64,000 bases of DNA from Pirellulales bacterium. GTDB taxonomy: Bacteria; Planctomycetota; Planctomycetia; Pirellulales; JAEUIK01. The stretch lies in the NCBI GenBank assembly GCA_019694435.1, contig JAIBBZ010000001.1, positions 124,001 through 188,000 on the forward strand, read 5' to 3'. The translations under genes and the position numbers were made by a program. Positions 42,671 to 51,157 of the stretch are shown here, in pieces. Position 1 is the stretch's first letter; the number at the start of each line of letters is the position of its first letter. The notes beneath the pieces were generated by a model. It worked only from the letters and a program-made list of their open reading frames with translations. It searched no databases and was not told where the DNA came from.

Positions 42671-42719
42671 AGAGGTGCAGCCCTCGCCACGGAATCCACG
42701 ATCTCCAGCGGTACGCGCC

Positions 42720-43937
42720 GTGATCCTGCGCCCCTTCTCGACCATGGTGTTCGTCGTCTGCGCAATCCTTGCGCCGACCACCGCCCCGGCCGAGATCTTC
42801 AAACTCGCCACCGGCGGTCAGGTCCAGGGCCAGCTGCTCAACCCCGACGAGTCGCCCCGCAAACAATACCGCCTCGAAACCGCCTCCGGCATTCAGCTCA
42901 CCCTCGATCCCGCGCAGGTCGTCGAAGTCGTTCATCAGCTCCCGGCCGAAATCGAATACGACAAGATCCGCGCGGGCTATCCCGACACGGTCGACGGCCA
43001 ATGGCGGCTCGCGCAGTGGTGCCGTGATCATCACCTGCCCGATCAGCGCGCCGTCCATCTGCAACGAATCATCGAGCTCGAGCCCGATCACGCCGAAGCC
43101 CGCCGCGCGCTCGGCTATAGCCGCTACGAGGGCCGCTGGCTTACCCGTGACCAGGTCATGACCTCCCGCGGCTGGGTCCGCTACCAAGGTCAGTGGATGT
43201 TGCCCCAGCGCAAGCAGATCCTCGTCAATCGTCACGAGCTCGATGTGGCCCGCAAGGCCTGGCTGCAAAAACTCCGCCGCTACTGCGATTGGCTCGACGG
43301 CTCCAAGGCGCCGCAGGCCGCAGAGGCGATCCGCGCCATCGACGATCCAATGGCCCTGTCGGCGCTCCACGAGTTGCTGACTGGGAAGAACAGCATCTCG
43401 ACCCCGCCCCATCGTCTGTTGCTCATGGAAGCCGTCGCGCGCATCAACACGCCGGCCGCACATGCCACGCTCGTCCGCTGTTCGCTCGACGATCCGACCG
43501 AAGAGGTCCGGCTCACCGCGCTCGATCACTTGTCCGGCGTCGACGAGCCCGAGGTGCTCAAGCTGTACACCGCCGCGCTGCAGAGCGAAGACAACGAAAT
43601 CGTCAATCGCGCCGCGGCCAGCCTCGAAGCCCTGAACAACGCGGCGGCCATTCCCGCACTGATCGAAGCCCTCGTCACGCGCCACAAATCGGTCTACTCC
43701 GACGGCTCGCAGCCCGGCCAGACCACTTCGACTTTTGGCAACGGTCCCGGCGGCGGCGGTTCAAGCTTCACCGCCGGCGGCGGACCCAAGCTCATCATCC
43801 GCGACGTGCGTAACACGGCCGTCCTCGACGCCCTCGTCGGTCTGACCGGCGTCAATTTCGACTACGACGAACAGGCCTGGAAAGGCTGGTACGTCAAGAA
43901 CAAGCCGCAGACCAACATCAACACCCGCCGCGATTAG
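42720..43937 (+). CDS. Secreted hypothetical protein with HEAT-like helical repeats
   Basis: The product (405 residues from GTG 42720) begins with a signal peptide (FSTMVFVVCAILAPTTAPAEIF). An N-terminal beta part (IFKLATGGQVQGQLLN...RLETASGIQLTLDPAQVVEVVHQ) is followed by TPR-like and HEAT-like helical repeats (WRLAQWCRDHHLPDQRAVHLQRIIELEPDHAEARRALGY; VRCSLDDPTEEVRLTALDHLSGVDEPEVLKLYTAALQSEDNEIVNRAAASLEAL). Such periplasmic proteins are frequent in planctomycetes. A WVRYQGQWMLPQRKQ block is also seen in related hypothetical proteins. No catalytic residue is evident; protein binding is plausible. Confidence 0.75.
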   Translation: MILRPFSTMVFVVCAILAPTTAPAEIFKLATGGQVQGQLLNPDESPRKQYRLETASGIQLTLDPAQVVEVVHQLPAEIEYDKIRAGYPDTVDGQWRLAQWCRDHHLPDQRAVHLQRIIELEPDHAEARRALGYSRYEGRWLTRDQVMTSRGWVRYQGQWMLPQRKQILVNRHELDVARKAWLQKLRRYCDWLDGSKAPQAAEAIRAIDDPMALSALHELLTGKNSISTPPHRLLLMEAVARINTPAAHATLVRCSLDDPTEEVRLTALDHLSGVDEPEVLKLYTAALQSEDNEIVNRAAASLEALNNAAAIPALIEALVTRHKSVYSDGSQPGQTTSTFGNGPGGGGSSFTAGGGPKLIIRDVRNTAVLDALVGLTGVNFDYDEQAWKGWYVKNKPQTNINTRRD

Positions 43938-43947
43938 CCCCCTCGCG

Positions 43948-45381
43948 CTAGAACGCGCCCCAGCGAATCCCGCGCTGCACGCTGGTCAGCGTCAAAGGGG
44001 AAATGATCAAGTTCGTCGTGGGCTGCTCATACAGTTCCGGCGCCGGATCGAGGATCGCGGGATCCTCGGCCAACGCTTCAAAGAATCCATCCAGCGCCAG
44101 CACGTCCTCGCCCCCTTCGACGAGTTCTTCGTCCCCCGTCAACAGGCTCTCGGGATCGTCCCACAGCTCGTTCGACGAGTCCGCGTCCAGCGGCTCGCCC
44201 AGGTACAGGTCGCTCCACAGCGCCGCATCTTCGTACGCTTCGATCGCAGGCTCCCAGTCCTGTGCAGCGGTCGCCGCCAGGCCCGCGCCTTGCGCGTCGT
44301 TCTCGTACATCTCGATCCACGAGGCCGAGTAGCGCTGGGCGATGAAGCGGTCCAGTCCCAACGTCAGGATGATGTCGCCTTCGGCCGGGTTGTAGTCGTA
44401 GATCCCCTGGCTGCCCGTATCGATCTGGCCGTTCAGGCTGCGATAGCGTTCGAAGAAGTAATCGCGCCCGCGCCCGCCGATCAACTTGTCGAAATCGCCG
44501 TCCGAGTTGCCGCCGAAATGCAGGAAATACTCGAACCCGTACAGGTAGTCCTCGCCCCCTTCGCCGTTGAGCTGGTCCGAGCCTGCCCCGCCTTCGAGAT
44601 GATCGCTGCCCGAGCCGCCGAACAGCGTGTCGTTTCCCTGACCGCCGAACAGGTCGTCCATGCCGCCGCGACCCTCGGCATAGTCCTCCCCGTCCTCGCC
44701 ATAGATCAAGTCGGAGCCGCTGCCGCCGTAGAATCGATCGTCGCCCGCGCCGCCGAAAGCGATGGCCCCGTCTTCATCGCACTCGATCGTGTCGTCGCCG
44801 GCGTTGCCATAGATCATGTCCAGGCCCGCGCCGCCCCAAATCTTGTCACCCAGGGCGGTCCCGTTGATCGTGTCGCGCCCGGCGCCGCCGTAGAACTCGG
44901 CGATCGCCAACTTGCCAGCCGTCAGCACGTCCTCGCCGTCTTCGCCGTAGACGAAGCAATGGCCCCAGCCGCCGCTCAAGGTGTCATTGCCCGCACCGCC
45001 GAACAAATACGTCGTCGCCGACGAGGTGCTGTAGAACGAGTCGTTCCCGCCGTTGCCATAAAAATGAATATTGGGACACTTGCTGCTCTCGATGTACGAA
45101 AAGCCCAAGCCCGTCGGTCGCGCTGCGAAGATCGACACGATCCCGTTCTTCTCGGTCACCTCGATGTGATCGTCTTCCTCGGTGCCGACGATGTAGATGC
45201 CTTCACGATCGGGATACGCCACGCCCTGCTCGTAGCCGTCATGGTAGAACACGTCGACCGCCATCAACTGGCGGTGTTCGAGCGGTTGCATTCCCAGCCG
45301 CCGCATTTGCTTCGGCCGCGGACGCCGCGTTTTTCGGGAACGACAGACCTTCGCGAACGCCTGGGATAATTGCTGGAACAT
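43948..45381 (-). CDS. RTX-type calcium-binding repeat protein with a LExR-type N-terminal motif
   Basis: The 477-residue protein carries many GGxGxDxUx nonapeptides (GGNGNDSF..., FGGAGNDTLSGG, GGAGRDTING, GGAGLDMIYGNAGDDTI, GGAGDDRFYGGSGSDLI, GGQGNDTLFGGSGSDHLEGGAGSDQLNGEG), the calcium-binding beta-roll of hemolysin-type proteins. Its N terminus (MQPLEHRQLMAVDV after a basic stretch) matches the planctomycete LEPR-XLL-type sorting motif rather than a normal signal peptide. The C-terminal 140 residues are acidic. A surface or secreted location is inferred. It is divergent from the CoA-binding gene and convergent with the upstream gene (10 bp). Confidence 0.85.
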   Translation of the reverse strand: MFQQLSQAFAKVCRSRKTRRPRPKQMRRLGMQPLEHRQLMAVDVFYHDGYEQGVAYPDREGIYIVGTEEDDHIEVTEKNGIVSIFAARPTGLGFSYIESSKCPNIHFYGNGGNDSFYSTSSATTYLFGGAGNDTLSGGWGHCFVYGEDGEDVLTAGKLAIAEFYGGAGRDTINGTALGDKIWGGAGLDMIYGNAGDDTIECDEDGAIAFGGAGDDRFYGGSGSDLIYGEDGEDYAEGRGGMDDLFGGQGNDTLFGGSGSDHLEGGAGSDQLNGEGGEDYLYGFEYFLHFGGNSDGDFDKLIGGRGRDYFFERYRSLNGQIDTGSQGIYDYNPAEGDIILTLGLDRFIAQRYSASWIEMYENDAQGAGLAATAAQDWEPAIEAYEDAALWSDLYLGEPLDADSSNELWDDPESLLTGDEELVEGGEDVLALDGFFEALAEDPAILDPAPELYEQPTTNLIISPLTLTSVQRGIRWGAF

Positions 45382-45456
45382 GGCCGCGATTCCACTTCGA
45401 GGTCACAGGGGGGGTCCAAGCCGCTGCTCTAGGAAGCGTTGCCACGCCCGCCGGTG

Positions 45457-45485
45457 TTACCCGACCGCCGGCAAAACCGTAAAAT
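45457..45485 (+). promoter_or_regulatory. Sigma-70-like promoter of the CoA-binding gene
   Basis: TTACCC (45457-45462) and TAAAAT (45480-45485) are spaced by exactly 17 bp. The expected transcript start, near 45492, is about 60 nt before the ATG at 45553. Confidence 0.4.
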
Positions 45486-45552
45486 TGCCCGCCAGGCCGG
45501 CGCCGCAGTCCGGTCGTATCGGCCCCCTGCTTCCGCGCACTTCGAGGCCCCC

Positions 45553-45933
45553 ATGCCCACGGCCGTGATCCTCGGCGCCAGCGCCGATCGCTCGAAATTC
45601 GGCAACAAGTCGGTCCGCGCCCACCTGGCCGCCGGCTATCAGGTGTTCCCGGTCAACGCCAAGGGCACGCCGGTCGAAGACTTGCCGACCTACCAGAAGC
45701 TGAGCGACGTCCCCGTCCGCCCGGTCGATCGGGTCAGCGTCTATCTGGCCCCGGCCGTCGGCGAGCAGCTCCTACCCGAGATCGCCGCCCTGGGCTGCCG
45801 CGAGCTGTGGCTCAATCCCGGCGCCGAAAGCGCGTCGCTGGTCAACAAGGCCCTCGAGTTGGGCCTCAACCCGATCCTCGCCTGCAGCATCGTCGATCTC
45901 GGTCTGCGACCGAGCCAGTTTCCCGACGTCTAG
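45553..45933 (+). CDS. CoA-binding Rossmann-fold protein (YccU-like)
   Basis: The 126-residue protein is a single CoA-binding domain: AVILGASADRSKFGNKSVRAHLAAGYQVFPVNAKGTPVEDLPTY, then VDRVSVYLAPAVGEQLLPEIAALGCRELWLNPGAES. This is the pattern of the short YccU/CoA-binding family. It binds CoA or acyl-CoA and may regulate acylation; no catalytic domain is fused. The ATG at 45553 was chosen because the Rossmann strand begins at once; the longer frame is not supported. It is 108 bp upstream of a thioesterase gene on the same strand, which could share its acyl-CoA context. Confidence 0.8.
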   Translation: MPTAVILGASADRSKFGNKSVRAHLAAGYQVFPVNAKGTPVEDLPTYQKLSDVPVRPVDRVSVYLAPAVGEQLLPEIAALGCRELWLNPGAESASLVNKALELGLNPILACSIVDLGLRPSQFPDV

Positions 45934-46041
45934 CAGCCCGGGAAAGTATTCGCCGCGCTGCTTGCCCGTCGCTACATTCGAGCGCCGCACATCCCCGGCG
46001 CACCCATCGGTGCGCGTCACCCTTCACTCAGGCGCACCAAC

Positions 46042-46425
46042 ATGGCCGACATCGCCGCGATTCCCTTCGCCCACTCGATGGGGGTCGAAATCCTCGAAGC
46101 CTCGCCCGAGCGGATCGTCGGGCTGCTCACCGTCCGCGCCGATCTGTGTACGGCTGGCGAGATCCTGCACGGCGGCGCCATCATGGCCTTTGCCGATACG
46201 CTCGGCGCGATCGGCGCCTATTTCAACTTGCCCGAGGGCGCCACGCGCACGACGACCATTGCCAGCAGCACCAGCTTCGTCGCCGCCGCCAAGCTGGGCG
46301 AGCAAGTCCGCGCCGAATCGACCCCGGTTCACCTGGGCCGCCGCACCAGCGTCTGGCAAACCCGGCTCACGGTCGAACCCAACCGCACCGTCGCCGTGAT
46401 CACCCAAACCCAGATGGCGATTTAA
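46042..46425 (+). CDS. PaaI-family hotdog thioesterase
   Basis: The 127-residue protein has the PaaI pattern: HSMGVEILEASPERIVGLLTVRADLCTAGEILHGGAIMAFADTLGA, with HGG and the following Asp/Glu as the conserved catalytic-region residues, then TTTIASSTSFVAAAKLGEQVRAESTPVHLGRRTSVWQTRLTVE. It hydrolyses acyl-CoA thioesters, often aromatic ones, though the substrate is unknown. Length and start fit the family. It follows the CoA-binding gene by 108 bp and is convergent with the secreted protein gene (55 bp apart). Confidence 0.88.
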   Translation: MADIAAIPFAHSMGVEILEASPERIVGLLTVRADLCTAGEILHGGAIMAFADTLGAIGAYFNLPEGATRTTTIASSTSFVAAAKLGEQVRAESTPVHLGRRTSVWQTRLTVEPNRTVAVITQTQMAI

Positions 46426-46480
46426 CGCAAGCCCGCAAGCGCAGCGCCTCGCCCGTCACGCGTCCCTTCACCTGCGCGCC

Positions 46481-47953
46481 TTACTTCTTCGCGGCTTGCG
46501 CCGGCGCCCCGTCCTCCGGTTCCATCCGCACCAGGAACCACCGTTGCGTGGTTCCGTCGAGGAAGTGCACCAACACCGGCGTCTCGTCGAGCGTCAGGTT
46601 GAACAAGCCCACGTCGAGCACCGCGTTGCGCCGCTCGCGACCCCAGATCGCCACGCGCTGCTGCTGAAAATCGGTGCTCCCTTCGAGCATCTGGCTCAGG
46701 CCCGTCGCCTTGCTGTAGGCGGTGCCCGCGATGATGCCGTCCTTGCGGATCGCCAGCTCGGCAAAAATCTTGGGCTTGTCCGTCTCGTCGCGGCCCAGCG
46801 CAAACACACCCAGCGACCGCCATTGCGCATCGAGCGCCGACGGATCGGCCGCCTGACCGCTCGCCGAAAGCAGCGCGTCGTCGCCGGCCTGCGCCAGAGC
46901 CAGGGCCTGCTGCGCATAGGCCTCGGCCGTCGCGATCGCCTGGCCGTTGTAGAGCACCTGGTCGTTGTCGTAGACCAGGTTGGTGCCATACGACAAGTAA
47001 CGCGGCTCGGGCGCCACCAACTGCTTCGGATCGTTGTCCGAAGTGGCCAGGGCCCATTCCATCAGCGCCGCATATTGCGAATTCTCAAACCACCAATACG
47101 GCATCGCCCCGTCGAACTCGCCGGGCAGCCCGCGTCCGGCCAACGGGTTCTGCCGCCGCCATTCCTGCCCGAAGACCTGCGGGATGCCCTGCGCCCGGTC
47201 CGTGCGCATGTCATTGCGCACATGATCGCCCCAGGCCCGCTGCAACAGCGCATCGCGCTGCAGCTCCTGGGGCCATTTCTTCCAGCCCTGCCCGGCCAGC
47301 TGCGTAAGCCGCCCGTCGTAGCGCTGAGCCAATTGCGTGCGCGTCTGCTGCGGCAACTTATCCCATTTCGCCGCCACGTCGCGGCCAAACTGCGGCGTGA
47401 GCTTGCGCGAGGCGATCGGCGCCAGCGGCCGTTGTTGTTGCGCCGCCGCCGGACGGTCGCCGGCCCGCGTCGCCGCAATCGCCGGCATCTGGTTAAAGGG
47501 CCGCGGCTGCGTCCGCGCGACCCGCGTCCCCGGTTGGCCCGTGTGGACGGTACCCATCAGGCCCCCCGGCGCCCGCCCCGCGATCTGCGGCCGCACGGCC
47601 CCGCGTTGTGGCGAAATCGGCGCGCTCCGCGTGCGCGCCAACGGAGCACGATAATTCTGTCGTTGCCGCGCCCGGGCAAATTCGTAGCTACCGTGATAGC
47701 TCGGCTCGATGCGCCGCCCGAAGGTCTGCCCGCCACGCTTCATCGGGTCGACGCGCCGCGCCGAATAGCCGCCAAACGACGGCGAACGGTTGCCCATCGT
47801 CCGCCCCCCCATGAACCGCATCGGCGCAATCCCGCCGTGCGGAATCCCGCCAAAGCCGCGCCCGCCGCCGAATCCGCGGGCCGGCACTTCGTCGCAATTC
47901 AACAGCAGCGCCGCGGCGACCGCGGCGCATCCAAACAGTGGTCCGCGCTTCAT
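46481..47953 (-). CDS. Secreted hypothetical protein with Gly/Arg-rich N-terminal region
   Basis: The 490-residue product begins with a signal peptide (LFGCAAVAAALLLNCDEVPARG) and a Gly-rich, Arg-rich low-complexity stretch (GFGGGRGFGGIPHGGI...), then a Gln/Arg-rich region and a C-terminal globular part (about 290-490) with YNGQAIATAEAYAQQALALAQAGDDALL and FAELAIRKDGIIAGTAYS. No catalytic motif was recognised. The N terminus and low-complexity region are frequent in planctomycete envelope proteins. It overlaps the upstream gene by 4 bp (ATGA at 47950-47953), so the two are translationally coupled. Confidence 0.7.
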   Translation of the reverse strand: MKRGPLFGCAAVAAALLLNCDEVPARGFGGGRGFGGIPHGGIAPMRFMGGRTMGNRSPSFGGYSARRVDPMKRGGQTFGRRIEPSYHGSYEFARARQRQNYRAPLARTRSAPISPQRGAVRPQIAGRAPGGLMGTVHTGQPGTRVARTQPRPFNQMPAIAATRAGDRPAAAQQQRPLAPIASRKLTPQFGRDVAAKWDKLPQQTRTQLAQRYDGRLTQLAGQGWKKWPQELQRDALLQRAWGDHVRNDMRTDRAQGIPQVFGQEWRRQNPLAGRGLPGEFDGAMPYWWFENSQYAALMEWALATSDNDPKQLVAPEPRYLSYGTNLVYDNDQVLYNGQAIATAEAYAQQALALAQAGDDALLSASGQAADPSALDAQWRSLGVFALGRDETDKPKIFAELAIRKDGIIAGTAYSKATGLSQMLEGSTDFQQQRVAIWGRERRNAVLDVGLFNLTLDETPVLVHFLDGTTQRWFLVRMEPEDGAPAQAAKK

Positions 47954-48867
47954 TTCGCCGCCCCCTTCGCCGCGGGCTGCCGCACCACCTTTACGGGCTC
48001 GATATCAGGCAGCATTTCACCGTCGACTTCGCGATCGCGGGATTCCCAGGTGTAAGTGCTGTCGTCCACCTTGGAGTAGGTGTTGACCGACGCCGCGAGT
48101 CCGCCGTCGGCCGTCACGCCCGTCGTGGTCACCACCCAGCGATCGCCTTCCTGGGCCCAACGGCCCTCGCCGAACCCGCCTTCCGAATCGAAGACCCACG
48201 AGCGAATCTCCTGGGCCAGCGGATCCCAGCCGATGATCTGCATGCCCGTCATTTGGACGTCTTCGCCCTTCATCAGGGTGAACTGCGCCGTGAGAAAACT
48301 GCGGTTGCCGGCCCATTGCACTTCGTGCTTCACCGTCGCTTCCGCGTCCTGGTCGATCCACGTACCGACCAGCCAGTCGAGCGCCGCCAGCCGCTCCTCG
48401 CGACCCGCCGTCTTGCCCGGCAAGTCCTCGACGTGGACCAGCAGCCATTTGCCGCCGCGACGGGCATACATCGCGACATACGCGCCCTGCTCGACCGTGC
48501 CATCGACCAGTGTGACGACCGTCGCCCCGCGTTCGATGGCCACGTCGGCCGAAACGACTTGAATCGAATCGATCTTCAGCTCGAGCTTGGCCTTGGGGTT
48601 CGCCTTGAAGAACGCCGCCACGCGCTCGAGCACCGCAGCCTTGCCCTGCACGGTTTCGCCTGCGCTGGTCACATATTCGACGTCGTCCGCAAACGAGGCG
48701 CCGAGCTTGGTTGCATCACCCGTGTTGAAGGCCGCTACATAGGCCTGTGCCGCGGCACGCACGGCCTGCACCTCTGCCTGTGATTTGGCCGCATCCTGCG
48801 CCATGACGCCGCGCGCTGCGGCCGACACCAAAGCCGCCATCGCCATTGCTCGCCACACGCCCATCAT
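47950..48867 (-). CDS. Secreted SnoaL/SgcJ-like domain protein
   Basis: The product (305 residues from 48867) has a signal peptide (AMAMAALVSAAARGVMAQ) and an N-terminal SnoaL/SgcJ-like domain (AAQAYVAAFNTGDATKLGASFADDVEYVTSAGETVQGKAAVLERVAAFF). A second part (about 160-300) resembles DUF1579-like lipocalin folds: LVGTWIDQDAEATVKHEVQWAGNRSFLTAQFTLMKGEDVQMTGMQIIGWDPLAQEIRSWVFDSEGGFGEG. Both folds bind small molecules, but no catalytic role is assured. Start 48867 has GGGAGCGAGG upstream; ATG 48864 is nearly equal. It leads a two-gene coupled pair. Confidence 0.75.
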   Translation of the reverse strand: MMGVWRAMAMAALVSAAARGVMAQDAAKSQAEVQAVRAAAQAYVAAFNTGDATKLGASFADDVEYVTSAGETVQGKAAVLERVAAFFKANPKAKLELKIDSIQVVSADVAIERGATVVTLVDGTVEQGAYVAMYARRGGKWLLVHVEDLPGKTAGREERLAALDWLVGTWIDQDAEATVKHEVQWAGNRSFLTAQFTLMKGEDVQMTGMQIIGWDPLAQEIRSWVFDSEGGFGEGRWAQEGDRWVVTTTGVTADGGLAASVNTYSKVDDSTYTWESRDREVDGEMLPDIEPVKVVRQPAAKGAAK

Positions 48868-49203
48868 CCTCGCTCCCCTCAACGATTGACTTCGATTCGC
48901 CCCGTTCACCCCCCCATACCCGACGCCTGCGCGCCGGGGAAATTCCACTGTGACCGATCTTCGCCGGACTTGCCATCACCTTTTCGAGAGTCACATCCTT
49001 GCCGTCGATCCCTGCCGACGGCGGCACGGGCCCGGCGGCCGGTGGGCGGCACCGTCCTCGCGGCAGCCCCAGGGTTCGCCTGGCTGCCAGGGTCGCAGGG
49101 ATACGCGCCCAGAATCGCGAAACACTCGGAAATCTCTGCCAGAAGCAAGCAGCTCGGCCGCGACGGGGCCGCGGGAAAAAGCGTGTCACGAGGATCTGCG
49201 TCC

Positions 49204-49237
49204 CCGGGACAGCAATAGCAAGATTGCTGTTGCCCGG
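49204..49237. repeat. Inverted repeat / hairpin upstream of hpf
   Basis: ACAGCAAT (49209-49216) and ATTGCTGT (49223-49230) are perfect 8-bp arms around a 6-nt loop, extended by CCGGG/CCCGG with a 2-nt bulge. There is no T-run, so it may be an operator or an mRNA structure rather than an intrinsic terminator. Confidence 0.45.
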
Positions 49238-49324
49238 CATAAGCAGCACTGATGAGCCCACCGCCCCCAAACACTCAAAAAATCGCCGTTCGACCAAATC
49301 TGTTCCCCCGCCGGATGCCGGCCC

Positions 49325-49352
49325 TTACACCCCAAGGCAAAACGGGTAAACT
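49325..49352 (+). promoter_or_regulatory. Possible promoter of the hpf-pts cluster
   Basis: TTACAC (49325-49330) and TAAACT (49347-49352) are 16 bp apart. A transcript starting near 49360 would have a leader of about 165 nt before the GTG at 49524. The -35 is a moderate match. Confidence 0.35.
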
Positions 49353-49523
49353 ACGCACCGGGTCGATGCGTCTTCGTATGGCGCGCCGCTTTCGGTCCTG
49401 TCAGGACGCCCGTTCCCGGTCCTTGGTGCCTTGCGCAGCCCGGCATGAGAATCGCGCGGGTCGGCCGTTCGGCCGATCGCGCAACTTGAGACCAGCTGCA
49501 AGGTTAGTAATAGGAGGCTCGCG

Positions 49524-49877
49524 GTGCAGATCAGCGTTTCGGCACGCCATGGGCATCTCAGCGAAGCCAACCAGGAAAAAATCAGGGCGAAGGTCGAAAA
49601 GCTGTCCAAGTATTTCGAGCGGCTCGCCGCGATCGAAGTCACTGCTAACCTCGAACGTCCCGATCTGGTCGAAGTCGAAATCCTCGTTTCGGCCGAGCAC
49701 AAGCACGATTTCGTGGCCACCGACAGCGCTCCCGAATTGATCGCCGCGGTCGATGCCACGATCCACAAACTCGAACAACAACTACGCAAATACAAAGAAA
49801 AGGTCCAGGATCATCACCGCAGCCCGGGGCTTCGCCAGTCGGGCACCTCGGCCACGCTGCCGGGCGAAGGTGACTGA
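49524..49877 (+). CDS. hpf: Ribosome hibernation promoting factor (short HPF/RaiA family)
   Basis: The 117-residue protein has the HPF/RaiA fold: MQISVSARHGHLSEANQEKIRAKVEKLSKYFERL, AIEVTANLERPDLVEVEILVSAEHKHDFVATDSAPELIAAVDATIHKLEQQLRKYKEKVQDHH. It binds the 30S subunit to form inactive 100S or 70S ribosomes under starvation. The length fits the short form; the C-terminal dimerisation domain of long HPF is absent. GTG at 49524 is preceded by TAGGAGG at 7 nt. It begins a cluster with ptsN, ptsH and ptsI, as in the proteobacterial rpoN-hpf-ptsN arrangement, but rpoN is not here. Confidence 0.92.
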   Translation: MQISVSARHGHLSEANQEKIRAKVEKLSKYFERLAAIEVTANLERPDLVEVEILVSAEHKHDFVATDSAPELIAAVDATIHKLEQQLRKYKEKVQDHHRSPGLRQSGTSATLPGEGD

Positions 49878-49973
49878 TCGCCGCTGTCGGAACGCGAGCC
49901 GTGGTCCCCTGAGGTGCCCGGCCCATCACTCCCGGCCAAGGACCCCAGCACCCATGGGAAAGGAGAAGGCCAC

Positions 49974-50450
49974 ATGAAGTTTTCCGACTTCGTGTGCCGT
50001 GACGCCGTCAGGGCCGAGCTGCAAGCATCCGACAAAGAGGGCGTGATTCGCGAGATGGCCCGTTCGCTGATGGAGGCCGGCAAGGTCGCCGCCGAACAAT
50101 ACGAAAGCATCGTCAAGGCCATCCTCAAACGGGAAGAACTCGGCAGCACCGGCATCGGTCGTGGCGTGGCCGTGCCGCACACCAAGCACCCCAGCGTCGA
50201 TCGACTCCTGGGCACCATCGCCGTCAGCAACGAAGGCATCGATTTCGACAGCCTCGACGGCGAACGCGTGCAGCTCTTCTTCCTGCTTGTTTCGCCCCCG
50301 GATCGCCCCGGCGACCACCTCCGGGCCCTGGAAAACATTTCGCGCCAACTGCGCGACGACACCTTCTGCCGCTATTTGAAACAAGCCAAATCCATCGAGG
50401 AAATCCTGCAGTTGCTCGACGAGGCGGACAACAATCAATTCGGTCACTAA
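49974..50450 (+). CDS. ptsN: PTS EIIA-like protein (PtsN/fructose type)
   Basis: The 158-residue protein is a single EIIA domain: KFSDFVCRDAVRAELQASDKEGVIREMARSLMEAGKV, then REELGSTGIGRGVAVPHTKHPSVDRLLGTIAVSNEGIDFDSLDGERVQLFFLLVSP. The His in AVPHTKH is the phosphorylated residue. It lacks EIIB or EIIC domains, so it is regulatory, taking phosphate from HPr. The start at 49974 is preceded by AGGAGAAGG. It follows hpf by 96 bp and precedes ptsH by 115 bp. Related EIIA-Ntr proteins control potassium transport or nitrogen regulation elsewhere; targets here are unknown. Confidence 0.9.
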   Translation: MKFSDFVCRDAVRAELQASDKEGVIREMARSLMEAGKVAAEQYESIVKAILKREELGSTGIGRGVAVPHTKHPSVDRLLGTIAVSNEGIDFDSLDGERVQLFFLLVSPPDRPGDHLRALENISRQLRDDTFCRYLKQAKSIEEILQLLDEADNNQFGH

Positions 50451-50565
50451 GCCAGCATTTCGATCAGGTCCGGGCCGTTCGGTCGCTGTCCGGCGATTCG
50501 ACCGCCTGCCCGCGTGGTCGCCCGAGTTTCTTGCAGTCCGCGCCCGTCGCCGTGCACGTCCCCCG

Positions 50566-50868
50566 ATGCCCATGAGTCCCCAGCAAGCCGAACAACGCGT
50601 CACCATCGTGAATACCCATGGGCTGCACGCGCGTCCGGCCAGCGAATTCGTCAAACTAGCCCGAGGATTCACCGCCGAAATCCGCGTTCGCAACCAGACC
50701 ATCGAGGCCGACGGTAAGGCCATGATGCACCTGCTCAGCCTCGGCGCCTGCCAAGGCACCGAGCTGATCATCACCGCCGCCGGCGACGACGCCGAAGCCG
50801 CGGTGGCGGCGCTGGCGGCCCTGGTCGCTGGCGGATTTCCCGAACCCAACGACGCACCGTCCAACTGA
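50566..50868 (+). CDS. ptsH: HPr phosphocarrier protein lacking the regulatory serine
   Basis: The 100-residue protein has the HPr active site N-T-H-G-L-H21-A-R-P-A, where His21 corresponds to His15. The rest (FTAEIRVRNQTIEADGKAMMHLLSLGACQGTELIITAAGDDAEAAVAAL) follows the family. At the position of Ser46 there is Ala52 (GKAMM rather than the usual KSxxx), so HPr kinase cannot phosphorylate it there. It relays phosphate from Enzyme I to EIIA. ATG at 50572 is an alternative start with two residues fewer. It lies between ptsN and ptsI. Confidence 0.92.
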   Translation: MPMSPQQAEQRVTIVNTHGLHARPASEFVKLARGFTAEIRVRNQTIEADGKAMMHLLSLGACQGTELIITAAGDDAEAAVAALAALVAGGFPEPNDAPSN

Positions 50869-50869
50869 T

Positions 50870-50901
50870 CGCAGTTACCAATCGACGCAGTTACCAATCG
50901 A
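50870..50901. repeat. Tandem duplication of a 16-bp unit
   Basis: CGCAGTTACCAATCGA occurs twice back to back (50870-50885 and 50886-50901), directly after the ptsH stop codon. It is a perfect short tandem duplication in the ptsH-ptsI gap, of recent look; no function is apparent. Confidence 0.8.
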
Positions 50902-51157
50902 CCACGGATTGAATAGGATCGTTTGAGCATTTTGGGCAGTCGCCGGCCCGCGCCTTGCTTCTGGCAGGTCGCGTGGCGCCGTGCTGCCCCGGACTCCTTC
51001 GCGCCGGCCTGGCCGGCTGCTCGCCGTCGCGAGCAGACCGGCGATGAACCCCGGTGACAGGGCGTCCCAAGGACTCGCGCCCCCGCCACGCGGATGGCCC
51101 CAAAGGGGACGCGATTCTTTGTGACGCCGGGCTCTCGGTTGAGCCCGCGAGCGAAGG

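Larger units (their letters stand above)
48868..49523. other. Intergenic region with a hairpin and a possible promoter
   Basis: No gene was supported in these 656 bases. The stretch holds a hairpin at 49204-49237, a promoter-like pair at 49325-49352 that fits the downstream gene, and the ribosome site TAGGAGG just before 49524. The rest, high in GC with scattered short repeats, shows no recognised RNA family. Confidence 0.45.

Noticed and set aside
42216..42719. Extension of the secreted HEAT-like protein's frame upstream of 42720
   Set aside because: It lies antisense to moaB and lacks a signal peptide; the GTG at 42720 starts a normal one.
43948..45381. CRISPR-like or DNA repeat array
   Set aside because: The repeated pattern is codon-level GGxGxD protein repeats of an RTX beta-roll, not DNA repeats with spacers.
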